Assembly: GCF_000269965.1 (NCBI RefSeq)
Contig: NC_017219.1
Coordinates: forward strand, 1,922,001-1,986,000
Source of the DNA: Bifidobacterium longum subsp. infantis ATCC 15697 = JCM 1222 = DSM 20088
GTDB lineage: Bacteria > Actinomycetota > Actinomycetes > Actinomycetales > Bifidobacteriaceae
Length of the DNA stretch: 64,000 bases
Direction of reading: 5' to 3'
The notes beneath the pieces were generated by a model. It ran no database searches, was not told the origin of the DNA, and saw nothing but the letters and a program-made list of their open reading frames with translations. Made by a program: the position numbers and the translations under genes. Shown here one piece after another: positions 51,507-60,085 of the stretch. How positions within the stretch are numbered: position 1 is the first letter of the stretch; the number at the start of each line of letters is the position of its first letter.

Positions 51507-51629
51507 CCCCAGGGCGGTACACCCCACCCCACCGGCAGTGGCTCCCCCCGGCGCATAGAGCCGATATCTCCCCACGGTTTCGGTAACGGTAACGCGTTAC
51601 GGCATCGGCAACGATTTTTAGGAGGCGTC
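51507..51629 (+). other. Candidate cos/packaging region
   Basis: This 123-bp non-coding gap between HNH and terS contains C-runs (CACCCCACC, CTCCCCCCGG) and GGTAACGGTAACGCGTTACG, which includes the 12-bp palindrome GTAACGCGTTAC (51589-51600). The position is typical for cos. AGGAGGC for terS is at its end. Confidence 0.5.
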
Positions 51630-52040
51630 ATGGCGAGGATTTGCACGGTGTGCGGCTCCCCGCTGCCCAAGGACGCGCGAGAGGGTGCCGAATACTGTTC
51701 CTCGAAATGCAAGCAGAAGGCGTACCGGCAGAGGAAGGCCGGCAACAGGCCTATTGAACCAAAACCGAAGGTGAAAGCGAAGCCCGCGCCGCTGCCGACG
51801 AACCGTGAGCTCGAGCGGATGATGGACGAGCCGATGGAGGACGTGCTGCGCCACACGCGCGACGTGCTGAAGAAGGCGTTGGACGATCCCGACACCCGCA
51901 CATCCGACCTGCCGGCATTGAGCCGCCAGTACATCACGGTATGCCGTGAGCTCGAGGCACTGTCCGGCGGCACCGATCTGTTCGGCGACGAGTCCGTGGA
52001 ATCAAGCGAGGTGGATGATGTCGGAGCGTCGATTGTCTGA
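51630..52040 (+). CDS. terS: Phage terminase small subunit
   Basis: This 136-residue protein has an N-terminal zinc-binding domain (ARICTVCGSPLPKDAREGAE, then YCSSKCKQKAYRQRK) that recalls a DNA-binding ribbon, then a helical oligomerisation region (ELERMMDEPMEDVLRHTRDV). It recognises the packaging site and recruits the large subunit. It overlaps terL by 23 bp. Confidence 0.85.
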   Translation: MARICTVCGSPLPKDAREGAEYCSSKCKQKAYRQRKAGNRPIEPKPKVKAKPAPLPTNRELERMMDEPMEDVLRHTRDVLKKALDDPDTRTSDLPALSRQYITVCRELEALSGGTDLFGDESVESSEVDDVGASIV

Positions 52041-53454
52041 GCTCGCCCGAGTGCTCTCCCAACCATCGGGCATCGTCTCCAGCGATTTCCCGAAGCTGCG
52101 GCGTGCGGCCACGCGCATGGGCATCTCCTACGACCTGTGGCAGCAGGGACTGCTGTATCTGATGCTCGGCAAACGGGAGGACGGTTTGTATGCGTGCGGC
52201 GAGGGCGGCACTGTCATATCGATATGCCGTCAGGTGGGCAAGACGTTCACCATCGGCTCCGCCGTGTTCCTCCTGTGCGCCATGCAACCCAACCTCAAGG
52301 TGCTGTGGACCGCGCACCGCACCAGAACCTCGGACGAGACGTTCCAATCGATGTGCGGCTTCGCGAAGAACAAGCTCATGGCCGGGCATGTGGAGCATAT
52401 CCGGCGTGCGAACGGCCAGCAGGAGATAGCGTTCCGCAATGGTTCGCGCGTCATGTTCGGCGCTCGCGAGCAGGGCTTCGGCCGCGGCTTCGACGCGGTG
52501 GACGTGGAGATCTTCGACGAGGCGCAGATCCTCACCGTCAAGGCTTTGAACGACATGATCCCGGCCACGAACGTGAGCCCGAATCCGCTGATCGTGTTCA
52601 TGGGCACACCACCGCAGCCCGGCGACCCGTCGGAAACATTCGCCGACAAAAGGCGTGACGGGCTCAAACACACGGACGGCATGCTCTACGTGGAATTCAG
52701 CGCCGACCCCGACTGCGACCCCGACGACCGCGAACAGTGGGCGAAGGCCAACCCGAGTTTCCCGAAGCGCACGTCCGAGACCGCCATCCTGCGCATGCGC
52801 AAGCTGCTCGGCGACGATGACAACTTCCGCCGCGAGGGCTTGGGCATCTGGGACGGGGAGAACAGCATTTCGGCCATAGACCCGCAGCAGTGGGAGGCCG
52901 GCAATATCGATCAGCCGGACTTGGATGGCCGGCTCGCGTTCGGTTTGGATATGCCGCCCGACCGCAGCGCCCTGGCCATCGGCATGGCCGTACGCCACGA
53001 TGACGGTACGGCGCTCATCAATCTGCAGGAATACCGTGACGCGAAACAGTCGGGCACCGCGTGGGCGGTGGACTGGCTTGCGGAACGCTGGCCGAAGACC
53101 AGCGCGGTGGTCATCGACGCGCAGTCGCCGGCCATGAGCCTTTTGCCCGACCTGCAGAAACGACACATCAAAGTGATCGTCACCCAGTCACGTGATCTGG
53201 GGGCGGCGACCGGAAGGGTGCTCGACATGATCCACGCCGGAACCCTGCAGCATTTGGACGCGGAGCACCAGCCGCAACTGTCCATGGCCGCGCATGGCGT
53301 CACGTTGCGTGACATCGGCCCCAACGGGCTGAAGGCGTGGAACAAGAAAGGCTCCGACATCGACATTTCGCCGTTGCAGGCATGCACGGTCGCATTGCAC
53401 GGGGCATTCGTCAGCAAACGCAAACCGGGCAGGAAGCAGAGGGTGATGGTCTGA
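52018..53454 (+). CDS. terL: Phage terminase large subunit
   Basis: The protein is 478 residues. The N-terminal ATPase has an atypical Walker A SICRQVGKTFT (GKT 74-76), Walker B VEIFDEAQ (D167, E168) and coupling motif IVFMGTPPQ. The C-terminal RNase-H-like nuclease has acidic residues in FGLDMPPDRSALAIG and AVVIDAQSPAM. It drives and cuts DNA into the procapsid. GAGGTGG precedes ATG 52018; ATG 52015 is possible. Confidence 0.95.
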   Translation: MSERRLSELARVLSQPSGIVSSDFPKLRRAATRMGISYDLWQQGLLYLMLGKREDGLYACGEGGTVISICRQVGKTFTIGSAVFLLCAMQPNLKVLWTAHRTRTSDETFQSMCGFAKNKLMAGHVEHIRRANGQQEIAFRNGSRVMFGAREQGFGRGFDAVDVEIFDEAQILTVKALNDMIPATNVSPNPLIVFMGTPPQPGDPSETFADKRRDGLKHTDGMLYVEFSADPDCDPDDREQWAKANPSFPKRTSETAILRMRKLLGDDDNFRREGLGIWDGENSISAIDPQQWEAGNIDQPDLDGRLAFGLDMPPDRSALAIGMAVRHDDGTALINLQEYRDAKQSGTAWAVDWLAERWPKTSAVVIDAQSPAMSLLPDLQKRHIKVIVTQSRDLGAATGRVLDMIHAGTLQHLDAEHQPQLSMAAHGVTLRDIGPNGLKAWNKKGSDIDISPLQACTVALHGAFVSKRKPGRKQRVMV

Positions 53455-54947
53455 TGGTCAGCAGTGAAATCGTGACCGCCGCAGGCGGCAAACCGTTCCT
53501 CGCCAGCGAATCCCTTCCCTCCATTCGAGCTATAAAAGGCATCGATGAGGCTGATTGGGACATCATCGAGCGTCTGCTGCGGGTGTGGTTGCAGAAGCAG
53601 AACGGCAATATTCTCCGCTCGCTTTACTATTCGGCGCACGAACGGGTCAAGGATTTCGGCATCAGCATTCCCGACAAGATCAGGTCGAACGTGTCCGTGA
53701 TGATTGGCTGGCCGGCCAAGGCCGTGCGCATGCTCGCCGACCTGAGCGCGTTCGAGGGCTTCAGCGTCGACGGAGGCTCTGATGAGGGCTTGGCTGCCGA
53801 CGTGTCCGGCGTGTTCGAGTCGAACGCCCTGGACACCGTCGTCTCGCAGGCGGTGGTGAGCGCCTACACGCATTCATGCGCGTTCCTCACCATCAGCCGC
53901 ACCATTGGCGGGGTGACCATCATTCCCCGTTCGGCGGATTGGTCGGCGGCCATATGGGATTCGGTCAACAACCGGATCGGATACGCGCTGACCATCACCG
54001 ACGCCGACGAGCATGGCGTCATCACCGGTTTCAACGTGTGGCTGCCGAACCGCGTCTACGTGTGCTCGAACAGTATGGGCAAGTGGTCCGCGGAACGCCA
54101 GGATACGAATTACGGCAGGCCCACGGTGGTCTCCCTGTGCTACGACCCGCAATTGAACCGACCGTTCGGCCGTTCGCGCATCACGCGCCCGTTGATGTCC
54201 CTGACCGATATCGGCGTGCGCACCATGCTTCGAATGGAGGCGAACGCCGAATTCTATGCGGCCCCGAAACTCTGGTTCCTCGGAGCCGACCGCGACGCCT
54301 TCAGCGAAAACACGTGGAAGAGCCTGATAAGCGCCATCAACGCGATCAGCAAGGACGAGGACGGCGACGTGCCCACCCTGCAGCAGGTGCAACAGGCCTC
54401 GATGCAACCGCATTCGGACATGCTCAAGACCATCGCCATGCTGGTGGCCTCCGAGACGAACGTGCCCGTCAACGATCTGGGCATCACGATGGACAATCCC
54501 GCATCCGCCGAGGCCATGGCCGCCGCGGAACGCAAGCTCAGCCGCGAGGCTGACCGTCAGAACCGGCTGTTCTCCCGCGCCCTGAAGGACGCGGTGGGCA
54601 TGGCGCTGGACTTGGATTCCACCGAGCTCGCGCGCATCACCCCGGTATGGGCACCGACCCGCGAGGTGTCGGACGCGGCCCGCGCCGACTCGTTCTCGAA
54701 GATAGCCGGCGTGCAGCCGGCGTTCGCCGAATCCGAGGTCGGCTGGCGGTACGCCGGATTCCCCCAAAGCGATGTGACACAGATCATGAATGCCGTCAAT
54801 GCGAACAAGGCCGGCAGCGTGCTCGACCGATTGGTGAACGGAGGCGTCGATGACAGACAGCAGCAGCCGAACGCCCAGCCGCAACCAAGTGGACAAACTC
54901 AGCCAAGCGAACCAGTCGGTGGTGGCCCAGGCTCAGAGCGAGCTTGA
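53454..54947 (+). CDS. Phage portal protein (SPP1 gp6-like)
   Basis: This 497-residue protein carries DWDIIERLLRVWLQKQNGNI, the conserved wing region (PDKIRSNVSVMIGWPAKAVR), and the stem and crown regions with RPLMSLTDIGVRTMLRMEAN and DNPASAEAMAAAERKLSREA. The Q/P-rich C-terminus is encoded in a 98-bp overlap with the next gene. Confidence 0.93.
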   Translation: MVSSEIVTAAGGKPFLASESLPSIRAIKGIDEADWDIIERLLRVWLQKQNGNILRSLYYSAHERVKDFGISIPDKIRSNVSVMIGWPAKAVRMLADLSAFEGFSVDGGSDEGLAADVSGVFESNALDTVVSQAVVSAYTHSCAFLTISRTIGGVTIIPRSADWSAAIWDSVNNRIGYALTITDADEHGVITGFNVWLPNRVYVCSNSMGKWSAERQDTNYGRPTVVSLCYDPQLNRPFGRSRITRPLMSLTDIGVRTMLRMEANAEFYAAPKLWFLGADRDAFSENTWKSLISAINAISKDEDGDVPTLQQVQQASMQPHSDMLKTIAMLVASETNVPVNDLGITMDNPASAEAMAAAERKLSREADRQNRLFSRALKDAVGMALDLDSTELARITPVWAPTREVSDAARADSFSKIAGVQPAFAESEVGWRYAGFPQSDVTQIMNAVNANKAGSVLDRLVNGGVDDRQQQPNAQPQPSGQTQPSEPVGGGPGSERA

Positions 54948-56391
54948 CAAGGTGTTCGAGACCGTCATCAACATGTATGACGATCCCGCCGACCAGCGCG
55001 ACGCCCTGCTGGAGCTCGTGCCCGCCATAGCCCGCAAATACGGCAACATCGACAGCGTGGCCGCCGCCGAATGGTATGAGAAGGTGCGCCACAAGTGGAT
55101 CATAGACGACGACTACACGGTAGACAGCCGCTACGACCCGGATGATGTGCCGATGAGGAAGACGGTGCGTCGTCTCGCCGGCCACCTTTGGGACGACGAA
55201 AAAAACGGCCGCGGCCCCGATTACGACGCCGCGAAACGCGGGCTGCACGCCAGCATGGACAGCTGGGTAAAGGCCGGTGGTCGCGAGACCATCATGCGCG
55301 CCTCCAAACACGACCCGTCGAAGCCCCGGTACGCACGAGTACCGTCCGGTGCGAAGACGTGCGCGTTCTGCGCCATGCTCGCCTCCCGTGGCTTTGTTTA
55401 CGCTAGCGAGGACAAGGCCGGGGCGCTCGGCCAATATCATAAGGATTGCGACTGCGAGATCATTCCGAGCTGGGACAGGAAGAACCCCAAAATCGAGGGC
55501 TACGACCCGGACGGGCTGTACAGGGAGTATCTCGAGGCCCGTGATTCCATGGAATCCGAACAGCCCACGCTCAAGGAAATCATCACGGCCATGAAATCCC
55601 AGCCCGGCCGGTACAACGACTCGTTTGCGCCGTACAAAATCAGTGTCGCCAAGGAGTCGGATTTTGCCGCGACCATAGGTTCGCGGCATGTTTCGGCGTT
55701 GAACAAGCTGCTTAACGATTCCAAGCATCACGACACGGCCGAGCTCTTCTCCAGAGGCACGAACGAGTACAGGATACTCGACACGAAACTGCCCAATGAC
55801 ACCGAAGCCCATTTCAGCCCCTCGGATGGCGGCATATATCTGAATCTCGCCGCCGTAGGAAAACACCAGCCGGGCCACCCGCCATACAACACCCTTGTCC
55901 ATGAATGCTCCCACATGCTGGATTGGATACTTGGCGACGATAAGGCCCAGATGTATTTCTCCGCGCTGTCACGCGAAGGGCAGTCCTTCGCCCTCATGCT
56001 CAGCACCGATGCGCGCCAAGCCTTCAACGAGCGTCTGGCGAAAGTCCAGGGAGGCAGCCTCAAGGCCAGACGAGAGGCCGCACTTGGGCAACTCTATATG
56101 GACGTCGCCGCGGACCTCGGAAAGAAAGGGGACCACTCCATCCACGACATGTTCCAGGCCGGCCTTGGAAGCCAAGGAGACGACTACGCCTATCTGCTTT
56201 CCCGTTTCGGGCACAGAAAAGGGTATTTCCAATCCAGCGGGAACCAGGAGGCCGAAGCGTTCGCCGAGATGATGGCGGCGCAGATAACCGATGAGCATTC
56301 ATGGGAGATAATGGAGAAGTATTTCCCCAACGCCACGAAAATGTTCAACGGGATGGTCAAGGAGGCGCTGAATGGCAAAGCCCTGGAGTGA
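54850..56391 (+). CDS. MuF-type minor head protein fused to a C-terminal HExxH zincin domain
   Basis: The protein is 513 residues. Residues 1-230 are a phage head-morphogenesis domain of the MuF/VG1 type, ending in the diagnostic AKTCAFCAMLASRGFVYAS, then YHKDCDCEIIP. Residues 240-513 are an added domain: a beta-rich start (LPNDTEAHFSPSDGGIYLNL), zinc motif TLVHECSHMLDW (H351, E352, H355), and a late glutamate helix (NQEAEAFAEMMAAQITDE) suited to be the third ligand, as in lethal-factor-like zincins. Typical MuF proteins stop near 230-300 residues. It starts 98 bp inside the portal gene. Whether the domain is a toxin or a capsid-maturation protease is open. Confidence 0.85.
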   Translation: MTDSSSRTPSRNQVDKLSQANQSVVAQAQSELDKVFETVINMYDDPADQRDALLELVPAIARKYGNIDSVAAAEWYEKVRHKWIIDDDYTVDSRYDPDDVPMRKTVRRLAGHLWDDEKNGRGPDYDAAKRGLHASMDSWVKAGGRETIMRASKHDPSKPRYARVPSGAKTCAFCAMLASRGFVYASEDKAGALGQYHKDCDCEIIPSWDRKNPKIEGYDPDGLYREYLEARDSMESEQPTLKEIITAMKSQPGRYNDSFAPYKISVAKESDFAATIGSRHVSALNKLLNDSKHHDTAELFSRGTNEYRILDTKLPNDTEAHFSPSDGGIYLNLAAVGKHQPGHPPYNTLVHECSHMLDWILGDDKAQMYFSALSREGQSFALMLSTDARQAFNERLAKVQGGSLKARREAALGQLYMDVAADLGKKGDHSIHDMFQAGLGSQGDDYAYLLSRFGHRKGYFQSSGNQEAEAFAEMMAAQITDEHSWEIMEKYFPNATKMFNGMVKEALNGKALE

Positions 56392-56563
56392 CGAAGTCGA
56401 TGCGCTGCTCGACGAGTACGCCCGCAGATTCCACGATATCTATTTCCACTTCGGCGAAACATATCCGGACGATGACGAAAAGCTGAAATCCGACATCCAG
56501 CATTGGCTCGATATCGGCAAACCGCGCCCATGGACGGATTTCCCCGGAGACGTTCTCATTTAA
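56372..56563 (+). CDS. Small acidic protein coupled to the MuF-zincin gene
   Basis: This 63-residue protein begins 20 bp inside the end of the MuF-zincin gene, with AGGAGG at 56360-56365. It is strongly acidic (about 15 D/E to 7 K/R; PDDDEKLKSDIQHW) and compact. Its position and charge fit an immunity or inhibitor protein for the zincin domain. A terminator directly follows, so the pair closes a transcription segment. No family was recognised. Confidence 0.7.
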   Translation: MAKPWSDEVDALLDEYARRFHDIYFHFGETYPDDDEKLKSDIQHWLDIGKPRPWTDFPGDVLI

Positions 56564-56585
56564 GCGAGAGCGACATTTTTTTGTG

Positions 56586-56609
56586 ACCACCCGCACGGGT
56601 GGTTTTTTT
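56586..56609 (+). terminator. Terminator after the acidic gene
   Basis: ACCACCCG (56586-56593) pairs with CGGGTGGT (56596-56603), followed by TTTTTT. A textbook rho-independent terminator within the head genes, before the scaffold gene. Confidence 0.9.
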
Positions 56610-56649
56610 ATGCCCGAAAAGGGCCCGTCAACCCATAAGGAGAACAATC

Positions 56650-57114
56650 ATGGCCGAAAACCAACAGTCCGGACAGGAGCCGAACGGCGAATCGCAGGAC
56701 ATCGACTACAAGGCCAAATACGAGGAGGCCATCGCCCATTCACGCGAATGGGAGAAGCGTGCCAAGGCCAACAAGACCGCCGCCGACGAGCTGGAACAGC
56801 TCAAGCAGTCGCAGATGAGCGACGCGGAGAAGGCCGCCGCCAAGACCGCGAAGCTCCAGAAGGAGCTCGAAGAGCTCAAGGCGGAGAAGCAGTCGAACGC
56901 ATGGCGTTCGCAGGTCGCCTCCGAAACCGGACTGCCCGCGAACCTCATCACCGGCTCCACGTTGGAGGAGATGCAGGCCAACGCGAAGTCCATCAGCGAA
57001 TACGTGGCCGCTCAGACCGGCAGGAAGCTCCCCGAGGTCAAGAACCCCGGCAAGCAGCCGGACGTGGCGCCGAACGACCTGCTGCAGTTCGCCTCCAACG
57101 TGTTCTCCAACTAG
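56650..57114 (+). CDS. Phage scaffolding protein (DUF4355-like)
   Basis: This 154-residue protein is a long charged coiled coil (about 20-85, HSREWEKRAKANKTAADELE, then EKAAAKTAKLQKELEELKAE) with a C-terminal capsid-binding region. It sits immediately before the major capsid gene. Scaffolds guide procapsid assembly and leave later. ATG 56650 is preceded by AAGGAG. Confidence 0.88.
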   Translation: MAENQQSGQEPNGESQDIDYKAKYEEAIAHSREWEKRAKANKTAADELEQLKQSQMSDAEKAAAKTAKLQKELEELKAEKQSNAWRSQVASETGLPANLITGSTLEEMQANAKSISEYVAAQTGRKLPEVKNPGKQPDVAPNDLLQFASNVFSN

Positions 57115-57147
57115 CAACCAACCATTTCACAGTAAGGAGCCAATATC

Positions 57148-58089
57148 ATGGCTATTTTCGGTACCGGCGGCATCGCCGCCATGCCCAACCAGATCGCGGA
57201 CGGCATCGTCGACCAGGTGCAGTCCGGCAGCGCCGTAGGCGTGCTTTCCCAGCAGAAGGCGATGCGCTTCGGCGAGACCAGCATCGTCACGTTCGAGAAC
57301 CGTCCGAAGGCGGAGTTCGTGGACGAGGGCGTGCAGAAGTCCAGCACCACCGGCTCGTTCGGAGTGGTCAAGACCGCACCCCACAAGACGCAGGTCACCA
57401 TGCGCTTCAACCAGGAGGTGCAGTGGGCCGACTCCGACTACCAGCTCGGCGTCATCAACAAGCTCGCCTCCGAGGGTGCCAAGGCGCTTTCCCGCGCGCT
57501 CGACCTCGGCCTGTTCTACTGCCTCAACCCGCTGACCGGCAAGCCTATCAAGTCTTGGACGAACTACCTGAACAAGACGACCAAGCGCGTGACCCGCACC
57601 GCCAGTCCGGACACCGACATCGAGACCGCCATCGGCCTGATCCTCAACGACAAGGAAGGCTGGGACGTCAACGGCATCGCCATGAGCCGCTCCTACGCCT
57701 TCGACCTCGCCACCCTGAAGGACACGCAGAAGCGCCCGCTCTACCCGGAGCTGGGCTACGGCGTGAACATGAACTCGTTCAAGGGCATTCCCGCATCGGT
57801 GACCACCACCGTCAATGCCCCGGAGTTCGTCGCGCCCTCGGCCGGAGATGACTACACGGTGCCGAAGGTCGGCGCGATCGTCGGCGACTGGAAGAACGGC
57901 ATCTATTGGGGCGTGCAGCGCAATCTGCCGTTGGAGACCATCACCTACGGCGATCCGGACGGCCAGGGCGACCTGCGCCGCAACAACCAGATCGCGCTCC
58001 GACTGGAGATCGTCTACGCCTGGTACGTGTTCACCGACCGCTTCGCTGTGGTCGAGGGCAACGCACCCACCAGCAAGGCGGCCAAGTGA
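57148..58089 (+). CDS. Major capsid protein (HK97 fold)
   Basis: This 313-residue protein shows typical HK97-fold phage capsid features: QSGSAVGVLSQQKAMRFGET, then AEFVDEGVQKSSTTGSFGVV in the E-loop region, and PKVGAIVGDWKNGIYWGVQR in the A domain. Codon use is highly biased, as for an abundant structural protein. A strong ribosome site AAGGAG precedes it. No protease domain is fused. Confidence 0.93.
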   Translation: MAIFGTGGIAAMPNQIADGIVDQVQSGSAVGVLSQQKAMRFGETSIVTFENRPKAEFVDEGVQKSSTTGSFGVVKTAPHKTQVTMRFNQEVQWADSDYQLGVINKLASEGAKALSRALDLGLFYCLNPLTGKPIKSWTNYLNKTTKRVTRTASPDTDIETAIGLILNDKEGWDVNGIAMSRSYAFDLATLKDTQKRPLYPELGYGVNMNSFKGIPASVTTTVNAPEFVAPSAGDDYTVPKVGAIVGDWKNGIYWGVQRNLPLETITYGDPDGQGDLRRNNQIALRLEIVYAWYVFTDRFAVVEGNAPTSKAAK

Positions 58090-58652
58090 TGAGCCAGGCA
58101 GTCGAATTCCACCACCTGACCTCAGGGGTGGCGAACACCGCCCGCCAGGCGGTCATCGAAACCCAGTTCGTCGACGATAAGGGCAAACCCATCGACCTCA
58201 ATGGCGGTTCTTCCACCCCATCTGCTGGCAGCGTCACGCCGGCCAGCCTCGGCGGCTATTCCTCCGGCACCGGTCACGGCAAGGTCGTGCAGGTCAAGGC
58301 CGATGGCAGCGGCTTCGACTTCGTCGCCCCGGTCACGGCCCCGACCGCCGACACGCTTACCGGTGCCACGGATACGGGCAAGAGTCTGCTCAAGGCGACT
58401 GACGCTGCGACGGCGCGCAAGGCCATCGGTGCCGGCACCAGCTCGTTCAGCGGCTCGTACGACGATTTGACGAACAAGCCGGCGAACCCTGCCGCCTACA
58501 CGCTGCCCGCCGCGACCGCTGCGGCGTTGGGCGGAGTCAAGCAGGGTGCGGCCGTACCGGACCTCGCCACCGACGCGAATACGACGACCGCGAACGCCAA
58601 GATCAACGCGCTGCTCGCCCAACTGCGTGCGGCCGGTGTGATCGCGGCCTGA
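58089..58652 (+). CDS. Phage head fiber-like protein
   Basis: This 187-residue protein starts in a TGATG overlap with the capsid gene. A low-complexity Gly/Thr/Ala/Ser middle (SAGSVTPASLGGYSSGTGHG) precedes a conserved C-terminus, ALGGVKQGAAVPDLATDA and KINALLAQLRAAGVIAA. This resembles the head fiber domain of phi29-type and other phages. It probably decorates the capsid. Confidence 0.8.
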   Translation: MSQAVEFHHLTSGVANTARQAVIETQFVDDKGKPIDLNGGSSTPSAGSVTPASLGGYSSGTGHGKVVQVKADGSGFDFVAPVTAPTADTLTGATDTGKSLLKATDAATARKAIGAGTSSFSGSYDDLTNKPANPAAYTLPAATAAALGGVKQGAAVPDLATDANTTTANAKINALLAQLRAAGVIAA

Positions 58653-58665
58653 GGGAGGCGCGCTC

Positions 58666-59073
58666 ATGGCCGATGACGCTGATCCGGGCATGAACGTGCC
58701 CGCTCCCCCGTTCGCCAGCGCCGATGATCTCGCCTCCCGTTGGCATGAGCTCACCGACGCCGAACGGGCCAAGGCGGAGACGATGCTGGCCGACGCGAGC
58801 GACAAGATCATCACCGACTGCCCCAATTGGGCTCAGGCCTCGGAGACCACGCTGCGGCGTATCTGCTGCGCGATGGTCAAAAGGGCCATGCTCAACGAGG
58901 ACGTCGCCGGGGTCACCCAATCCACGCAGACCGCGAACGGTTTCACCGAGGCCAACAGCTACAGCAACCCTGACGGGGATCTGTATCTGACGAAATCGGA
59001 GAAACGCTCGCTGGGTTGCGGCGTGCAACGCATGTGGAGCATCGACCTGTCCGACGGGAGCGTGAACCCATGA
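58666..59073 (+). CDS. Head-tail connector (Gp15/adaptor-like)
   Basis: This 135-residue protein has a helical N-terminal half with SADDLASRWHELTDAERAKA and ICCAMVKRAMLNEDVAGVTQ, then YSNPDGDLYLTKSEKRSLG. This is the pattern of phage connector adaptors directly after the capsid module. The TGATG-type overlap continues to the next gene. Confidence 0.82.
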   Translation: MADDADPGMNVPAPPFASADDLASRWHELTDAERAKAETMLADASDKIITDCPNWAQASETTLRRICCAMVKRAMLNEDVAGVTQSTQTANGFTEANSYSNPDGDLYLTKSEKRSLGCGVQRMWSIDLSDGSVNP

Positions 59074-59414
59074 GACTGCATGGCGAAACCATCACCGTCA
59101 CATGGCGCGTGCCGACCGGCGAGGTGGATGGGGGCAACAAGCCCGTCTGCAGGACGGAAACGGAGACCATCGACGACGTGCTGGTCAAGCCCGGAGCCGA
59201 CGAGAACGCCGCCAACTCCACACGGCCGGCCGGTATCACCGCCGCGTTGACGATCGCAATACCGAGGGTCTGGACGTACCGGAGCCTCAGGAATGCGCTG
59301 GTCACCATACGCGGCCACGACTATCGGGTGATAGGCGACCCATTGCCGGTCGACGGCGGGATTACCCCCACCCGGTGGAATTTGAGCGTCGAACTGACGG
59401 ATACGGAGGGATGA
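59070..59414 (+). CDS. Head closure protein
   Basis: This 114-residue beta-rich protein (TITVTWRVPTGEVDGGNKPV, then RVIGDPLPVDG) is at the standard head-closure position after the adaptor. Assignment is mainly from order and size. Confidence 0.7.
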   Translation: MRLHGETITVTWRVPTGEVDGGNKPVCRTETETIDDVLVKPGADENAANSTRPAGITAALTIAIPRVWTYRSLRNALVTIRGHDYRVIGDPLPVDGGITPTRWNLSVELTDTEG

Positions 59415-59417
59415 CGC

Positions 59418-59693
59418 ATGTCAAGCAACGTGAAACTGAATCTGCCGGCGTTCACCGCGTTCCGCCAGTCGCCGCACGTGATCGGTGCCGTCAATGCGGA
59501 GGCCGAACGGGTCGCGGCGAGGGCGAACGCGCTCGGCCACAACTCGCATGGTGGCAAACCCCAGTACGGGGTGCTGCCGGCGATCCCGTCGAACGTGGGC
59601 ACCATCGCCCTCGTGCAGGCCGAGAACCATCAGGCGTTTGTCGACAACTCGGCCCACAACACGTTGGCCAAGGCTTTGGGAGGTGGCGGCTGA
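59418..59693 (+). CDS. Head-tail joining/tail-completion protein (HK97 gp10-like)
   Basis: This 91-residue protein has an N-terminal helix (HVIGAVNAEAERVAARANAL) and conserved C-terminal VQAENHQAFVDNSAHNTLAK. The position is that of the minor tail-completion factor. Overlaps the next gene by TGATG. Confidence 0.7.
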   Translation: MSSNVKLNLPAFTAFRQSPHVIGAVNAEAERVAARANALGHNSHGGKPQYGVLPAIPSNVGTIALVQAENHQAFVDNSAHNTLAKALGGGG

Positions 59694-60070
59694 TGGCGGT
59701 CAACGCGGAAAAACTCGTCATGGACTGGATCAACGCCGACCCGACGATCAAGGCCGAATATCCGGCCAGTTTCGACGTGCCCGCCGAATCATCGGCCACG
59801 CACCCGATGCCGTTCGTCACCGTCGAACAGGTGGGAGGCTCGGACGAACGGTTCCGTTCGCTGCCGCTTATTGCGGTGCAGGTGTGGGGCGAGTCGCGCT
59901 GGCTGGTCTCCGAAGCTGCGGCGAAACGCATCCTCCCCCGGTTGAAACGTATCACGGAACTGCCCGAGGTCGCCGCCATCGACATCACCGGCCGCACGCA
60001 TTTCCCCATGCCGGACGGGCGGCCCCGTTATCAGATACTCATACGACTCACCGTCAAATCGGACGACTAA
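59693..60070 (+). CDS. Tail terminator protein
   Basis: This 125-residue alpha/beta protein (LVMDWINADPTIKAEYPASF, then PLIAVQVWGESRWLVSEAAA) has the size and order of siphovirus tail terminators, directly before the major tail gene. Confidence 0.75.
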   Translation: MAVNAEKLVMDWINADPTIKAEYPASFDVPAESSATHPMPFVTVEQVGGSDERFRSLPLIAVQVWGESRWLVSEAAAKRILPRLKRITELPEVAAIDITGRTHFPMPDGRPRYQILIRLTVKSDD

Positions 60071-60085
60071 CGAAAGGTCTAAATC

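Noticed and set aside
56583..57851. 422-codon plus-strand frame over scaffold and capsid genes
   Set aside because: Arg/Gly/Gln-rich out-of-frame reading of the scaffold and capsid genes.
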